A stretch of 64,000 nt of DNA from Pseudomonadota bacterium (GCA_023418705.1 JAEZYZ010000202.1:1-64000), one strand, 5' to 3'. Counted from the first letter of the stretch, positions 45,433 through 53,787 are shown. Made by a program: numbers and translations. Notes: generated by a model not told the origin, from the letters alone.

Positions 45433-46080
45433 ATGTTTTCGGGATTGGTCCAAGGCGTCGGTCGAGTGCGGTGGCGGCGGCCGAGCGGACCGGGAAGCCG
45501 GCTCCGCATCGACTACGGCTTCGAAGCGCTCGAGCTCGGGGAGTCGATCGCCGTCAACGGCGCCTGCCTGACGGCGGTGGCGATCGACCGAGATGGCTTC
45601 GAGGCCGACGTCTCGCGTGAAACGGCGGAGCGGACGAACCTCGGCCGGATCGCCGAAGGCGGCCGCGTCAATCTCGAGCGCTCCCTCAAGCTCGGCGATC
45701 GCCTCGGCGGCCACCTGGTCAGCGGTCACGTCGACGCGCTGGCAGAGGTGGGTGGCGTCCGCGAGGTGGGCGACGCCTGGCAGGTGAACGTCACCGCCCC
45801 GGCGGCGACCCTCCCTTTCTTGGCGCCCAAAGGGTCGGTGACGCTGGATGGCGTCTCGCTGACGGTCAACGCCGTCCACCCCTCCGGCGTCGAGGTGATG
45901 CTGATCCCCCACACCCGCCAGGTGACCACGTTGGGCGATCTTCGGGTCGGCTCCCTTTTGAACCTGGAGGTCGACCTGCTGGCGCGCTACGTGGTGCGCT
46001 ACCTCGAAGCCCAGCACCCCGCCGAGGCGGGGCTCCGAGCGGCCCTGCGCCGCTCCGGCTTCGTGGACCCCGAACCATGA
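45433..46080 (+). CDS. ribE: Riboflavin synthase alpha subunit
   Basis: A 215-residue protein made of two homologous lumazine-binding barrels: the N-terminal MFSGLVQGVGRV with ESIAVNGACLTAV and DVSRETAERTNLG, the second with LVSGHVDALAEV, GSVTLDGVSLTVNAV, and VMLIPHTRQVTTLGDLRVGSLLNLEVDLLARYV. It dismutates two 6,7-dimethyl-8-ribityllumazine molecules to riboflavin. Start ATG 45433 (a GTG three codons earlier also fits); no good Shine-Dalgarno is visible. First gene of ribE-ribBX-ribH-nusB; the ribBX ATG overlaps its stop. Confidence 0.95.
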   Translation: MFSGLVQGVGRVRWRRPSGPGSRLRIDYGFEALELGESIAVNGACLTAVAIDRDGFEADVSRETAERTNLGRIAEGGRVNLERSLKLGDRLGGHLVSGHVDALAEVGGVREVGDAWQVNVTAPAATLPFLAPKGSVTLDGVSLTVNAVHPSGVEVMLIPHTRQVTTLGDLRVGSLLNLEVDLLARYVVRYLEAQHPAEAGLRAALRRSGFVDPEP

Positions 46081-47306
46081 CCCCCCGCTCCCGCCCGCTA
46101 GCCACCCCCGTGCCTCGCCTGGACATCGATCCCGAACACCTCGGCCGCGTGCAGACCGCCATCGAAGACATCGCCGCCGGCAAGATGGTGATCTTGGTCG
46201 ACGACGAGGATCGCGAGAACGAGGGCGATTTGTGCATGGCGGCCGAACACGTCTCCGCCGACGCCATCAACTTCATGGCCACGCACGGCCGCGGGCTCAT
46301 TTGCGTCACCCTCACCGAAGAGCAGGTGGAGCGGCTCGAGCTGCCGATGATGACCCTGCCCCAACGGGGCGGGCCGCCGCTCGGCACCGCGTTCACGGTC
46401 AGCATCGAAGCGCGCCAGGGCGTGACGACCGGCATCAGCGCCGCCGATCGCGCGCACACCATCCGCGTGGCGGCCCGGCCCGATGCCAAGCCCGAGGACA
46501 TCGTCGTGCCCGGCCACGTGTTGCCGCTCAAGGCCCGGGCGGGAGGCGTGCTGGTGCGCGCCGGGCAGACGGAGGGCTCTGTCGACCTGGCGCGCCTGGC
46601 CGGCCTGAGCCCGGCCGGCGTGATCTGCGAGATCATGAACGAAGACGGCACGATGGCCCGAATGCCGGACCTGGAGCGGTTCGCCGAGAGACATCAGCTG
46701 CGCATCGTCACGATCGCGGACCTGATCAGCTACCGGCTCCAGACCGAGCGGCTCGTCCGCTGCGTGGAGCGAGGGCCCCTCTTGCTCGACAGGACCGGCA
46801 CCCGCTGGGAGGCGCTGGTCTACGAGGTGGGCATCGATCAACGCCAGATCCTCGCGCTGGTCAAAGGGCAACCGCAGCCGGATCAGGCGGTGCTTTGCCG
46901 GATGCACAGCGGCTCGACGCTGGCCGACACGTTCAGCTCGACCTTGAGCGAAGGCGGGCGCAACCTCGACGAGGCCCTGGAGATCATCGAGCGCGCCGGC
47001 TGCGGCGTGGTGGTGTACCTGCCGTCGACCCGAAATTTGCGGCAAGAGCTCGGGGCGCTGACCGCGTCGATCACGTCGGAGGGCAAGCCGCCCTCGGCGG
47101 CGCCGAGCCGGCCCCACGGTGGTATCCTCCGGGAGTACGGGCTCGGGGCGCAGGTGCTGCGCGAGCTCGGTTTGTGCAAGATCCGCCTCTTGACCAACAA
47201 CCCGCGCAAGATCGCCGGGATCCACGGCTATGGGCTGGAAGTCGTGGAGAGCGTGCCCTTGGTGTCGATGACGCAGCCCCCGCCCGCCCGATCGGAAATT
47301 CCATGA
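46077..47306 (+). CDS. ribBA: 3,4-dihydroxy-2-butanone-4-phosphate synthase with degenerate GTP cyclohydrolase II domain (RibBX)
   Basis: A 409-residue RibBA-like fusion. The RibB half (about 15-215) is intact: DDEDRENEGDLCMAAEHV, the catalytic region with GLICV, HTIRVAARPDAKPEDIVVPGH and GSVDLARLAGL. The RibA half keeps the fold (MHSGSTLADTF, LTNNPRKIAGIHGYGLEVVESVPL), but all three zinc cysteines are lost: HSEC becomes HSGS and RCDCG becomes LSEGG. The catalytic Tyr/Asp/Arg stretch is replaced by a Pro/Ser-rich loop. It should make dihydroxybutanone phosphate but not open GTP. This matches the known RibBX variant, so a separate ribA must lie elsewhere. Confidence 0.92.
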   Translation: MTPRSRPLATPVPRLDIDPEHLGRVQTAIEDIAAGKMVILVDDEDRENEGDLCMAAEHVSADAINFMATHGRGLICVTLTEEQVERLELPMMTLPQRGGPPLGTAFTVSIEARQGVTTGISAADRAHTIRVAARPDAKPEDIVVPGHVLPLKARAGGVLVRAGQTEGSVDLARLAGLSPAGVICEIMNEDGTMARMPDLERFAERHQLRIVTIADLISYRLQTERLVRCVERGPLLLDRTGTRWEALVYEVGIDQRQILALVKGQPQPDQAVLCRMHSGSTLADTFSSTLSEGGRNLDEALEIIERAGCGVVVYLPSTRNLRQELGALTASITSEGKPPSAAPSRPHGGILREYGLGAQVLRELGLCKIRLLTNNPRKIAGIHGYGLEVVESVPLVSMTQPPPARSEIP

Positions 47307-47809
47307 CATCCCCCACGTCTTCTTCGTCTCTTCGCAGCTTCGAAGGCAGCCTCGTGCCGCCCGGCGATGCGCGGTTTGCCATCGTCGCCGGTCGCTTCAA
47401 CGCCTTCATCGTCGAGCGGCTGGTGGAAGGAGCGCTCGATGCGCTGCGCCGCCACGGGGTGGGCGACGACCGCATCACCGTGGTGCGCGTGCCCGGCTCC
47501 TGGGAGCTGCCGCTCGTGTGCCAGCGGCTGGCGAAGAGCGGGCAGTTTGCCGCCCTGGTCGCGGTGAGCGCCGTCATCCGCGGAGCGACCTCGCACTACG
47601 AGCACGTGGCCGGCGAGGTGTCCAAGGGCGTGGCCACGGTGTCGATGGCGACCGGCGTCCCCATCGGCTTCGGCGTCTTGACCACCGACAGCATCGAGCA
47701 GGCGGTCGAGCGAGCCGGCACGAAGGCCGGCAACAAGGGCTTCGACGCGGCCATGGCCGCGGTCGAGATGGTCACCCTAGGTCGCGCGCTCGGCGACGCC
47801 GGGCTCTGA
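47303..47809 (+). CDS. ribH: 6,7-dimethyl-8-ribityllumazine synthase
   Basis: A 168-residue lumazine synthase. FAIVAGRFNAFIVERLVEGAL (substrate loop), VVRVPGSWELPLVCQRLA, AVIRGATSHYEHVAGEVSKG with the catalytic His, GVPIGFGVLTTDSIEQAVERAG and GNKGFDAAMAAVEM are all canonical. It condenses dihydroxybutanone phosphate from RibB with the pyrimidine intermediate. It assembles as a pentamer or capsid in relatives. The first 17 residues are Ser/Thr-rich and variable. The ATG overlaps the ribBX stop (ATGA); nusB begins 13 bases after its stop. Confidence 0.95.
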   Translation: MTSPTSSSSLRSFEGSLVPPGDARFAIVAGRFNAFIVERLVEGALDALRRHGVGDDRITVVRVPGSWELPLVCQRLAKSGQFAALVAVSAVIRGATSHYEHVAGEVSKGVATVSMATGVPIGFGVLTTDSIEQAVERAGTKAGNKGFDAAMAAVEMVTLGRALGDAGL

Positions 47810-47822
47810 GCAGGATATCGAA

Positions 47823-48302
47823 ATGGGTGCTCGCACTACCGCGCGCGAAGCGGCGCTGCAGATGTTGTTCGCGCTGGAGGTCTCCGGCGCGCCCGTAGAG
47901 CAGGTGATCCGGGAATTTTGGCGCGAGCTGCCCGGCGACGCCGAAGGGCGCCCCTACGCCGACGAGCTGGTGCGCGGCGTGGCCGAACGGCTCGCGGACG
48001 TGGACGCGCGCATTTCCTCGGCGAGCGAACATTGGCGCCTCGAGCGCATGGCCAGGGTGGACCGCAACCTGTTGCGCCTGGGGTCGTTCGAGCTCATGGA
48101 GCGCCGCGACGTCCCCCGGGCCGTCATCCTGGACGAGGCCGTCGAGCTCGCGAAGCGCTTCGGCACGGAGGAGAGCGGCAAGTTCGTCAATGGGGTGCTC
48201 GATCGCGTCGCCGACGACTGCGGGCGGTTCGACGAAGGGACGAGCGAGGGCGACGGCGATCGAGGGGCGCCTCGAGACGGTGGCGCCGCCGGCGAGGGTT
48301 GA
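47823..48302 (+). CDS. nusB: Transcription antitermination factor NusB
   Basis: A 159-residue all-helical RNA-binding protein: TTAREAALQMLFALEVSG, YADELVRGV, ERMARVDRNLLRLGSFEL, and VILDEAVELAKRFGTEESGKFVNGVLDRVA match NusB throughout. With NusE it binds boxA RNA in rRNA antitermination. A Gly/Asp/Glu-rich C-terminal tail of about 25 residues is extra. Placement after ribH is the common bacterial ribH-nusB arrangement. Start ATG 47823. Confidence 0.95.
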   Translation: MGARTTAREAALQMLFALEVSGAPVEQVIREFWRELPGDAEGRPYADELVRGVAERLADVDARISSASEHWRLERMARVDRNLLRLGSFELMERRDVPRAVILDEAVELAKRFGTEESGKFVNGVLDRVADDCGRFDEGTSEGDGDRGAPRDGGAAGEG

Positions 48303-48305
48303 GAC

Positions 48306-48824
48306 GTGGACCTCCGCTTCATCCAGCCCGACTTGCGACGGCTCGACCTGTCCGGCACCGAGGTGCTGGTGGCCCCGCTGACGCGCGATGAGCGGCCGCC
48401 GCGCGGGCTCGCAGGCTTGATCGACTGGCGGCTCGCCGGGCGGGTCTCGGCCCTGCTGCTCGACGGCTTCGCCAGCGGCGAGCTCGGCGAAGTCTTGCTG
48501 GTCCCGGGCAAGCCCAAGCTCCCGTTCGAAAAGCTCGTGTTCTTCGGGATCGGGTCTTCGAGCGCGTTCGGTGAGCCGGTGTTCCGCGCGATCGTCGAGA
48601 AGATGCTGCGCACCCTCGAGGGCCTGTGCGCGCGCACCGCCGTCGTCCAGCTCCCCGGACGCCACTTCGATGCCATCGCTCCGGAGCGCGCCGCCGACAT
48701 CCTGCTCGAGTGCGCCGGCGGCCGGCAGGAGCACGACGTCTGGACCTTGGTCGAACCCCAAGAAGCCCAGCGCGCCATCACCGCCCACATGGTCCAGGAG
48801 CGGCGGCGGATTCGGAGCCTGTGA
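48306..48824 (+). CDS. Leucyl aminopeptidase (M17) N-terminal domain protein
   Basis: A 172-residue protein resembling only the N-terminal macro-like domain of M17 leucyl aminopeptidases: LRRLDLSGTEVLVAPLTRDERPP, GRVSALLLDGFASGELGEVLLVPGKPKLPFEKLVFFGIGSS, then a helical part. The catalytic metal-binding C-terminal domain is missing and does not follow downstream, so it is not a peptidase. Such stand-alone domains occur in myxobacteria; function unknown. The start is the GTG at 48306, three bases after the nusB stop, so it is the last gene of the rib-nusB transcript. Confidence 0.75.
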   Translation: MDLRFIQPDLRRLDLSGTEVLVAPLTRDERPPRGLAGLIDWRLAGRVSALLLDGFASGELGEVLLVPGKPKLPFEKLVFFGIGSSSAFGEPVFRAIVEKMLRTLEGLCARTAVVQLPGRHFDAIAPERAADILLECAGGRQEHDVWTLVEPQEAQRAITAHMVQERRRIRSL

Positions 48825-48826
48825 GC

Positions 48827-49174
48827 TCAGCGGGCTTCGGCGACCAGCCCGTCCACCTTCGCCGCACAGATGAAATCGTTGTCGCTCAGGCCGCCGATGG
48901 CGTGGGTCGAGTAGCGCACGCGGCAGCGGTTGTAAGAGACTTCGAGATCGGGGTGGTGGTCTTCGCTGTGCGCGATGTAGGCGACGGCGTTCACGAAGGC
49001 CATGGTCTGGTAGTAGTCGGGGAACCGAAGCTCGCGCACGATGGCACCGCCGCCTTCGACGAGCGACCAACCGTCGAGCGCGCCGAGGTGTTCGCGGATC
49101 TGATCCGCGGACAGCTTGGGGGTGTTCGGCGTGCACGCGGTGCAGCGGCGGCTCCGGAGGTCGATGGCGCGCAT
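48827..49174 (-). CDS. 4a-hydroxytetrahydrobiopterin dehydratase (PCD/DCoH)
   Basis: A 115-residue protein with the PCD signature DHHPDLEVSYNRCRVRYSTHAIGGLSDNDF, including the two catalytic-site histidines and the late THxxGGL. KLSADQIREHLGALDGWSLV is the standard N-terminus. It recycles the pterin cofactor of aromatic amino-acid hydroxylases. The N-terminal RRCTACTPNTPKLS with two Cys is common in bacterial homologues. It lies two bases from the converging M17-like gene and 12 bases downstream of the exonuclease gene, so probably in operon with it. Confidence 0.9.
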   Translation of the reverse strand: MRAIDLRSRRCTACTPNTPKLSADQIREHLGALDGWSLVEGGGAIVRELRFPDYYQTMAFVNAVAYIAHSEDHHPDLEVSYNRCRVRYSTHAIGGLSDNDFICAAKVDGLVAEAR

Positions 49175-49186
49175 GGGCGTCTATCT

Positions 49187-49906
49187 TCAGTCCGCTGACT
49201 CTTGAAGCAATAGCCGGCGCCGGTCGAGGCCGGCGCTGACCTGGGCCAGGCGAGGGTCGGCCTCGATGGCGGCGATCAGGTCGGTCATGGCGGCCACGTA
49301 CGCGGCGGGCTCGAGCTCACCGCGCAGCAGCTGGACCCGCAAAAAGACGCCGGCCGTCTGGGCCACGTCGCAGAGACAGTAGTCCTTGACCTCTTGCAGC
49401 TTGCCCGCATGGACCAGGGGCCCGACGTCCTTGCCGTCGACGCCGACCTTGCCAGGCATGCCACAGAGCTTGGCGACCACGTCCAGCCGCGAGGGCTTGG
49501 CGGCCCCGAAATCCGCAACGTAATCCATTAGATCCAGGTGCCCGTCGGGTGAGAAGCGGTAGCGCACGTCGCGTGCCGAGTAGTAGTGCCGGAGCGGGAT
49601 GCCGTGGCGCAAGCAGCGGGTGGCGATCACCGGCATGTCGAAGCCGCGTCCGTTGTAGCTGACCAGGCAGGGGCGCTTCTCGTCCAGCAACCTGGCGAAA
49701 TCCTGAAGCATTTCTCGTTCGCCCTTGCCGTCGCCGATGATGCCGATGCGGCGCGGCTGGTAGTCGCCGGTGAACCACAGGCCGCCGATCACCACGACCT
49801 TGTGGTGAGGAGGGGCCGGCAGGCGGTCGGTATCGGCGCCCTCGGCCAGCGGAAGGGCCGGATCGAGCACCGTCTCGATGTCGAGCACCAGGAAGGACTT
49901 GGCCAC
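49187..49906 (-). CDS. DnaQ-like 3'-5' exonuclease (predicted, DNA polymerase B exo2 type)
   Basis: A 239-residue protein of the PF10108-type predicted exonuclease. Exo I motif FLVLDIETVLDPALPL, exo II region PCLVSYNGRGFDMPVIATRCL, HLDLMDYVADFG, and a C-terminal exo III-like KDYCLCDVAQTAGVFLR (Asp in YxxxD context). All acidic residues are present, so nuclease activity on DNA or RNA is expected. It is known mainly as a stand-alone family of unknown role in repair. The start is a GTG at 49906. The 279-base gap upstream separates it from the divergent RNase E/G gene. Confidence 0.85.
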   Translation of the reverse strand: MAKSFLVLDIETVLDPALPLAEGADTDRLPAPPHHKVVVIGGLWFTGDYQPRRIGIIGDGKGEREMLQDFARLLDEKRPCLVSYNGRGFDMPVIATRCLRHGIPLRHYYSARDVRYRFSPDGHLDLMDYVADFGAAKPSRLDVVAKLCGMPGKVGVDGKDVGPLVHAGKLQEVKDYCLCDVAQTAGVFLRVQLLRGELEPAAYVAAMTDLIAAIEADPRLAQVSAGLDRRRLLLQESAD

Positions 49907-50053
49907 GGGCCCGGAGCATTGACTCCCGAGCGTCGACGGTCAATCACCCGCCGCTCGCATTCGCCACTTGGCCCCCGACCCCGACCCCGCGTATGCTGCC
50001 GGTCGGGCGCGCCGCAGGGAGCAAGCCGACTTTTATTGGCTATTTTCGAGCAC

Positions 50054-50073
50054 TTGACAGTACGACCCGGGTC
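50054..50073 (+). promoter_or_regulatory. TTGACA hexamer and GACCCGGGTC palindrome upstream of the RNase E/G gene
   Basis: In the 279-base divergent region a perfect TTGACA (50054-50059) follows an AT-rich stretch (50030-50048) and precedes the 10-bp palindrome GACCCGGGTC (50064-50073). No -10 of any quality is at 16-18 bases spacing. The palindrome would lie between -35 and -10, a repressor-like position. Confidence 0.3.
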
Positions 50074-50185
50074 ATGCTGACGTCGTGCCAAAGGTGGCCG
50101 GCAGCTTGGCTGATGGTTGGTCCTGCTCGGGCGACAGTCGCCCTCTCGGAGCTTGTGACCCCGGCGGCAGTGGCCGCCAACCGCC

Positions 50186-52474
50186 ATGCGAACAGGCCGA
50201 AATATTCTCGTAATCAATTGTGACCTCCGGGAGACGCGCGTCGCTCTGATCGAAGACGGCGTCATCGCGGAGCTGCAGCTCGAGCGCGCGTCGGCGCGCG
50301 GAACAGTGGGCAATGTCGTCCTCGGAAAGGTGACGCGCGTGCTTCCGGGCATGCAAGCCGCCTTCATCGACGTCGGCATGGACCGCGCTGCCTTCCTGCA
50401 CGTCGAGGACTTGATCCGACCCGACGATTTCGAGCTCTACCTGACCGGTCGCGCGCGCGACAGCGACGAAGAGCCGTCGGGGCGCGGGGAGGGCGGCCGG
50501 CGCCACCTGGCTCGTCTCGGGCTGATGGACGACGACGATGTCGACTTGAACGGCAGCGACGACGACGGCACCGACGACGACGGCACCGACGACGACGACG
50601 GCGAGGGGTCGCCTTCCGACACACTCGGAGCCGGCGCGGCCCCCGAAGCGGACGACGACCATGACGGTGAATCGGACGACGACGGGGACGACGACGAGAG
50701 CGAGGGGTCGGACGATCACGACGATTCGGACGACCACGACGATTCGGACGACCCCGACGATTCGGACGACGACTCGGACGACGACAACGGCGAGGGGTCG
50801 GACGACCACGACGAGCCGGAAGTGGCCGAAGCCGAGAACGGGGTCCCGACCGAAGCGGTCAGCTCGCCGGACGGGCCGGCCGAGGTAGATGCGCTCGAGG
50901 AGCCCTGCGCCGAGCCGGAGTCCACACAGCCGGAGGCACCGCCCGTCAAAGGCGAAGCCGAGGGGCCGCGCGTGCGCCCTGCGGCCGACGACGCCCTGCA
51001 GACCGCCGCGGCGCAGGCCGAGAAGCTCGGTGCGGTCGCGGCCCAGTCGGAGACGCTCGAAACGAGCCGTCTGGTCAGCAAAACCCCCCAGTCGCGCGAG
51101 GACGAGCGCGGCGGTCGAGGACGGCGGCGGCGGCGCGCGCGCCGCGGCAAGCCAGCGAGCAACGGGAAAGAGGCGCCGAAACGAGCCGCTCCGGAGCCCG
51201 CGCGCGCCAAGGCAGCCGCAGGGCGGCGGCGCGGACGGCCGTCGAGCCCATCGCGCGTCTCGCGCTCCGTACCCATCACGGAAGTGGTCAAAGAAGGCGA
51301 CGAGGTTGTCGTCCAGATCTCCAAAGAGCCGATCGGGACGAAGGGCGCGCGCGTCACCAGTCATGTGTCGCTGCCGGGCCGCTACGTGGTGTACCTGCCG
51401 ACCGTCGAGCACATCGGGATCTCCAAGCGGATCGGCTCTCCCAAGGAGCGCGCACGGCTGCGCAAGGTGATCGAGGCGCTGAAGCCGCCGACCGGCGGGC
51501 TCATCGTGCGCACGGTCGCCGAGGGGCTCACCAAAAAAGGCCTGAAGACCGACGTCGGCTACTTGATCAAGCTGTGGGCCGACGTGGCCCAAAAGAGGGC
51601 CAACGCCCGCTCCCCAGCCACGCTGTACGCCGAGCTCGATCTGGTCCTCAAGACCGCGCGCGACCTGTTCACCGACGAGATCGAAAAGATCGTCATCGAC
51701 GACAAGGAGCAGTACGCGCGGCTGGTTCGCTTCGTCGAGATGTTCATGCCCGAGCGGGTGAAGGACATCGAGCTATACACCGATGACGAGCCGATCTTCG
51801 ACGCCTATGGCATCGAGGACGAGATCGCCCGGGCGCTCAGCCGCAAGGTCCCGCTCCCGAGCGGCGGTTACCTGATCATCGATCAAGCCGAAGCGCTGAC
51901 GGCGATCGACGTCAATACGGGGCGCTTCGTCGGCAAGGGCAGCAAAGACCTGGAGGAGACCGCGTTCAAGACCAACCTCGAGGCGGTGGACGAGATCGCC
52001 TATCAGCTCAGGTTCCGCAACATCGGCGGCTTGGTGATCCTCGATCTCATCGACATGGACGTGCACGGCAATCGAGAGAAGGTCTGGCGCGCCCTCGAGC
52101 AGCGCCTGGCCAAAGACAAGGCCAAGACGACGATCAACCGGATCAGCGAGCTTGGCTTGATCGAAATGACCCGCAAGCGCACGCGGGAGAGCCTCAGCCG
52201 GACCATGCACGAGCCGTGCTTCTACTGCGACGGCACCGGCCAAATTCAGTCCCGGACCACCATCGCCTACGAAATCTTGCGCCAGATCCGGCGTGAGCGG
52301 CACTCGTTGCCCGGCTACGTCGTGCAGGTGAACGCCCACCCCGCGGTGGTGGATCTGATGACCGGTGAGGAAAAAGCCGCCGTGACCGAAGCCGAGCGCC
52401 GCTACATGCGGCGCATCGAGTTCAGCGCCCGGCGCGAGTACCACATCGAACAGTTCGATTTGCAAGGTCGCTGA
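50186..52474 (+). CDS. rng: Ribonuclease E/G with large acidic/basic insertion in the S1 domain
   Basis: A 762-residue Rne/Rng protein. N-terminal S1 part: VINCDLRETRVALIEDG and GMQAAFIDVGMDRAAFLHVEDL. From about residue 80 to 360 a disordered insert follows: Asp/Glu-rich (about 115-210), then Pro/Glu, then an Arg-rich block (GRGRRRRRARRG). The S1 domain resumes with ITEVVKEGDEVVVQISKEPIGTKGAR. The nuclease core has TAIDVNTG and LVILDLIDM (Mg aspartates) and the zinc link CFYCDGTGQ. The catalytic part is complete, so it should cut AU-rich single-stranded RNA and process rRNA. The insert could bind partners or RNA. PilZ follows after 7 bases. Confidence 0.93.
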   Translation: MRTGRNILVINCDLRETRVALIEDGVIAELQLERASARGTVGNVVLGKVTRVLPGMQAAFIDVGMDRAAFLHVEDLIRPDDFELYLTGRARDSDEEPSGRGEGGRRHLARLGLMDDDDVDLNGSDDDGTDDDGTDDDDGEGSPSDTLGAGAAPEADDDHDGESDDDGDDDESEGSDDHDDSDDHDDSDDPDDSDDDSDDDNGEGSDDHDEPEVAEAENGVPTEAVSSPDGPAEVDALEEPCAEPESTQPEAPPVKGEAEGPRVRPAADDALQTAAAQAEKLGAVAAQSETLETSRLVSKTPQSREDERGGRGRRRRRARRGKPASNGKEAPKRAAPEPARAKAAAGRRRGRPSSPSRVSRSVPITEVVKEGDEVVVQISKEPIGTKGARVTSHVSLPGRYVVYLPTVEHIGISKRIGSPKERARLRKVIEALKPPTGGLIVRTVAEGLTKKGLKTDVGYLIKLWADVAQKRANARSPATLYAELDLVLKTARDLFTDEIEKIVIDDKEQYARLVRFVEMFMPERVKDIELYTDDEPIFDAYGIEDEIARALSRKVPLPSGGYLIIDQAEALTAIDVNTGRFVGKGSKDLEETAFKTNLEAVDEIAYQLRFRNIGGLVILDLIDMDVHGNREKVWRALEQRLAKDKAKTTINRISELGLIEMTRKRTRESLSRTMHEPCFYCDGTGQIQSRTTIAYEILRQIRRERHSLPGYVVQVNAHPAVVDLMTGEEKAAVTEAERRYMRRIEFSARREYHIEQFDLQGR
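50527..50815 (+). repeat. Asp-codon tandem repeat region in the RNase E/G gene
   Basis: GAC/GAT-rich imperfect repeats such as GACGACGGCACC (twice) and GACGATTCGGACGACCACGA units encode DDDGTDDDGT and DDHDDSDDHDDSDDPDDSDD. In-frame repeat-number variation between strains is likely, and the acidic length could be hypervariable. Confidence 0.75.
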
Positions 52475-52481
52475 GGGGACG

Positions 52482-52820
52482 ATGTCGGGCAAACGGCAGC
52501 ACGCACGCGTCACCATCAACAAGGAGTTCGACTCGTTCGACCAGTTCATCCAAGAATACGTCACCAACATTTCGGCCACCGGCGTCTTCATCAAGACGAA
52601 GGAGCCGCTGCCCATCGGCACCGAGGTGAACCTGCGGTTTACCGTCATCATGGACGACATCGAGACCATCGAGGGGCTCGGGACCGTGGTGCGCGTGCAG
52701 GACGATCCGAGCGGGATGGGCGTCGTCTTCAAGAAGCTCGACAACTACTCGAAGGAGCTCGTCCAGAAGCTCCTGACCTTCCACCCGAACGACGACGAGC
52801 CCGGCCCGGCCGGCGCCTGA
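52482..52820 (+). CDS. PilZ domain protein (TIGR02266-like)
   Basis: A 112-residue single PilZ domain. RQHARV at the N-terminus supplies the RxxxR-like c-di-GMP contact in shortened form, and NISATGVFIKT is the (D/N)xSxxG motif, followed by GTEVNLRFTVIMDD, GTVVRVQDDPSGMGVVF. This layout (NISATGvFI.T..PLPvGT.v.L.F) is typical of the myxobacterial TIGR02266 PilZ proteins, many of which do not bind c-di-GMP tightly. Start ATG 52482, seven bases after the RNase E/G stop, so the same transcript. Confidence 0.88.
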   Translation: MSGKRQHARVTINKEFDSFDQFIQEYVTNISATGVFIKTKEPLPIGTEVNLRFTVIMDDIETIEGLGTVVRVQDDPSGMGVVFKKLDNYSKELVQKLLTFHPNDDEPGPAGA

Positions 52821-52971
52821 GCCCCGGGGGACACGGGGCGTGTCCGCCCCCCCCAGCCCGATCCTTGCCCCCGATCGCCACCTCCGGCGCGGCTCGACCA
52901 CGCGGCCGCTCGAGGGGGCGGGTGGCCCGCGCTTGCGCGCGCCTGCCGAACGGCCTAGAACACCGCCCGCC

Positions 52972-53085
52972 ATGTACCTGTTTACGCCTGGAAAGCCCCG
53001 CAAGACCGACCGCACGCGCTGCACGCGCAAGAACGCCAAGCTCAAGGCCAAGAATCGGCGACGGCGCGCGGGCCTGAAGAAGTAG
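52972..53085 (+). CDS. Small basic protein, 37 aa
   Basis: A 37-residue peptide: MYLFTPGKPRKTDRTRC, then lysine/arginine-rich KNAKLKAKNRRRRAGLKK. About half the residues are basic, as in small ribosomal or RNA-binding proteins (compare L34/bL36-like tails), but I do not recognise it. It is 152 bases after PilZ with no clear Shine-Dalgarno (CCCGCC before ATG). The frame continues open upstream to 52840 without similarity. A real gene is likely from composition, but not certain. Confidence 0.5.
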   Translation: MYLFTPGKPRKTDRTRCTRKNAKLKAKNRRRRAGLKK

Positions 53086-53125
53086 CCCGTCCGTCACCGG
53101 TGGCCGACGCCCTCTCAGGCAGGCC

Positions 53126-53689
53126 TCAAAATGAATCGTCGTCCGTCGGGCCCAGTGCTCTGACGGCCGTCTCGTAGCTGAACCCGGCCCGAGCCAGCGC
53201 CGCGAGGTCTTTGCGGCGCTGCGTCGGGTCGGCCTGCTTTTGTCGATACGGTCCGAGGCGGCGGCGCCGAGCCAGCGCCTTGGCTGCCTCGAGCTCTGGA
53301 TCGGGCGCGTCGCCGTCCAGCTCACCGAGGACCAGCTCGATGTCGTCGCTCGCGATGCCCTTGCTCCTCAGCTTGTGGCGGATGGCGAGCCGGGAGCAGC
53401 CACGGCGGCGGAGCCCTGCTGCCAGCGTCGCGGCGTAGCGCCGATCGTTCAGGATGCCCGAGCTCCTGTAGCGCTCGAGGATGCGCTCGATGCGTCCCCG
53501 GACGGCGTCGAGGTCGGCGACGCCGCGCTTGCGCGCTCGCCGGAGCAGCACCTGCCCGAGCGCCGCAGCCGAAGCGTCGAAGCGATCGAGGTAGGCCAGC
53601 GCTGCGGCTTGCAGCTCGGCGTCCGAGATCTCTCCCGTGGGTGGGGAGCGGTCGCCGCGACCGCCCGGGCGTGACGATCGCTCCGGCAT
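53126..53689 (-). CDS. recX: RecA regulatory protein RecX
   Basis: A 187-residue RecX protein. After a basic, disordered 20-residue lead come the three-helix RecX repeats: LAYLDRFDASAAALGQVLLRRARKRG, RYRSSGILNDRRYAATLAAGLRRRGCSRLAIRHKLRSKGI, and LARRRRLGPYR...QRRKDLAALARAGFSYETAVRAL. RecX binds the RecA filament and limits recombinase activity. recA is not adjacent; the neighbours are a DNA glycosylase and mglBA, all on this strand. Start ATG 53689 with AGGGG just upstream. Confidence 0.9.
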   Translation of the reverse strand: MPERSSRPGGRGDRSPPTGEISDAELQAAALAYLDRFDASAAALGQVLLRRARKRGVADLDAVRGRIERILERYRSSGILNDRRYAATLAAGLRRRGCSRLAIRHKLRSKGIASDDIELVLGELDGDAPDPELEAAKALARRRRLGPYRQKQADPTQRRKDLAALARAGFSYETAVRALGPTDDDSF

Positions 53690-53787
53690 CCCCTGCCCTC
53701 TGCCACGAAACTGCAGGCCGGAGAAGCCCGGGCGCGCGCCGGCAGCTGTCCTCGCCGCCCCGGGCGAGACGCGCGGCTTGCCGGGGG

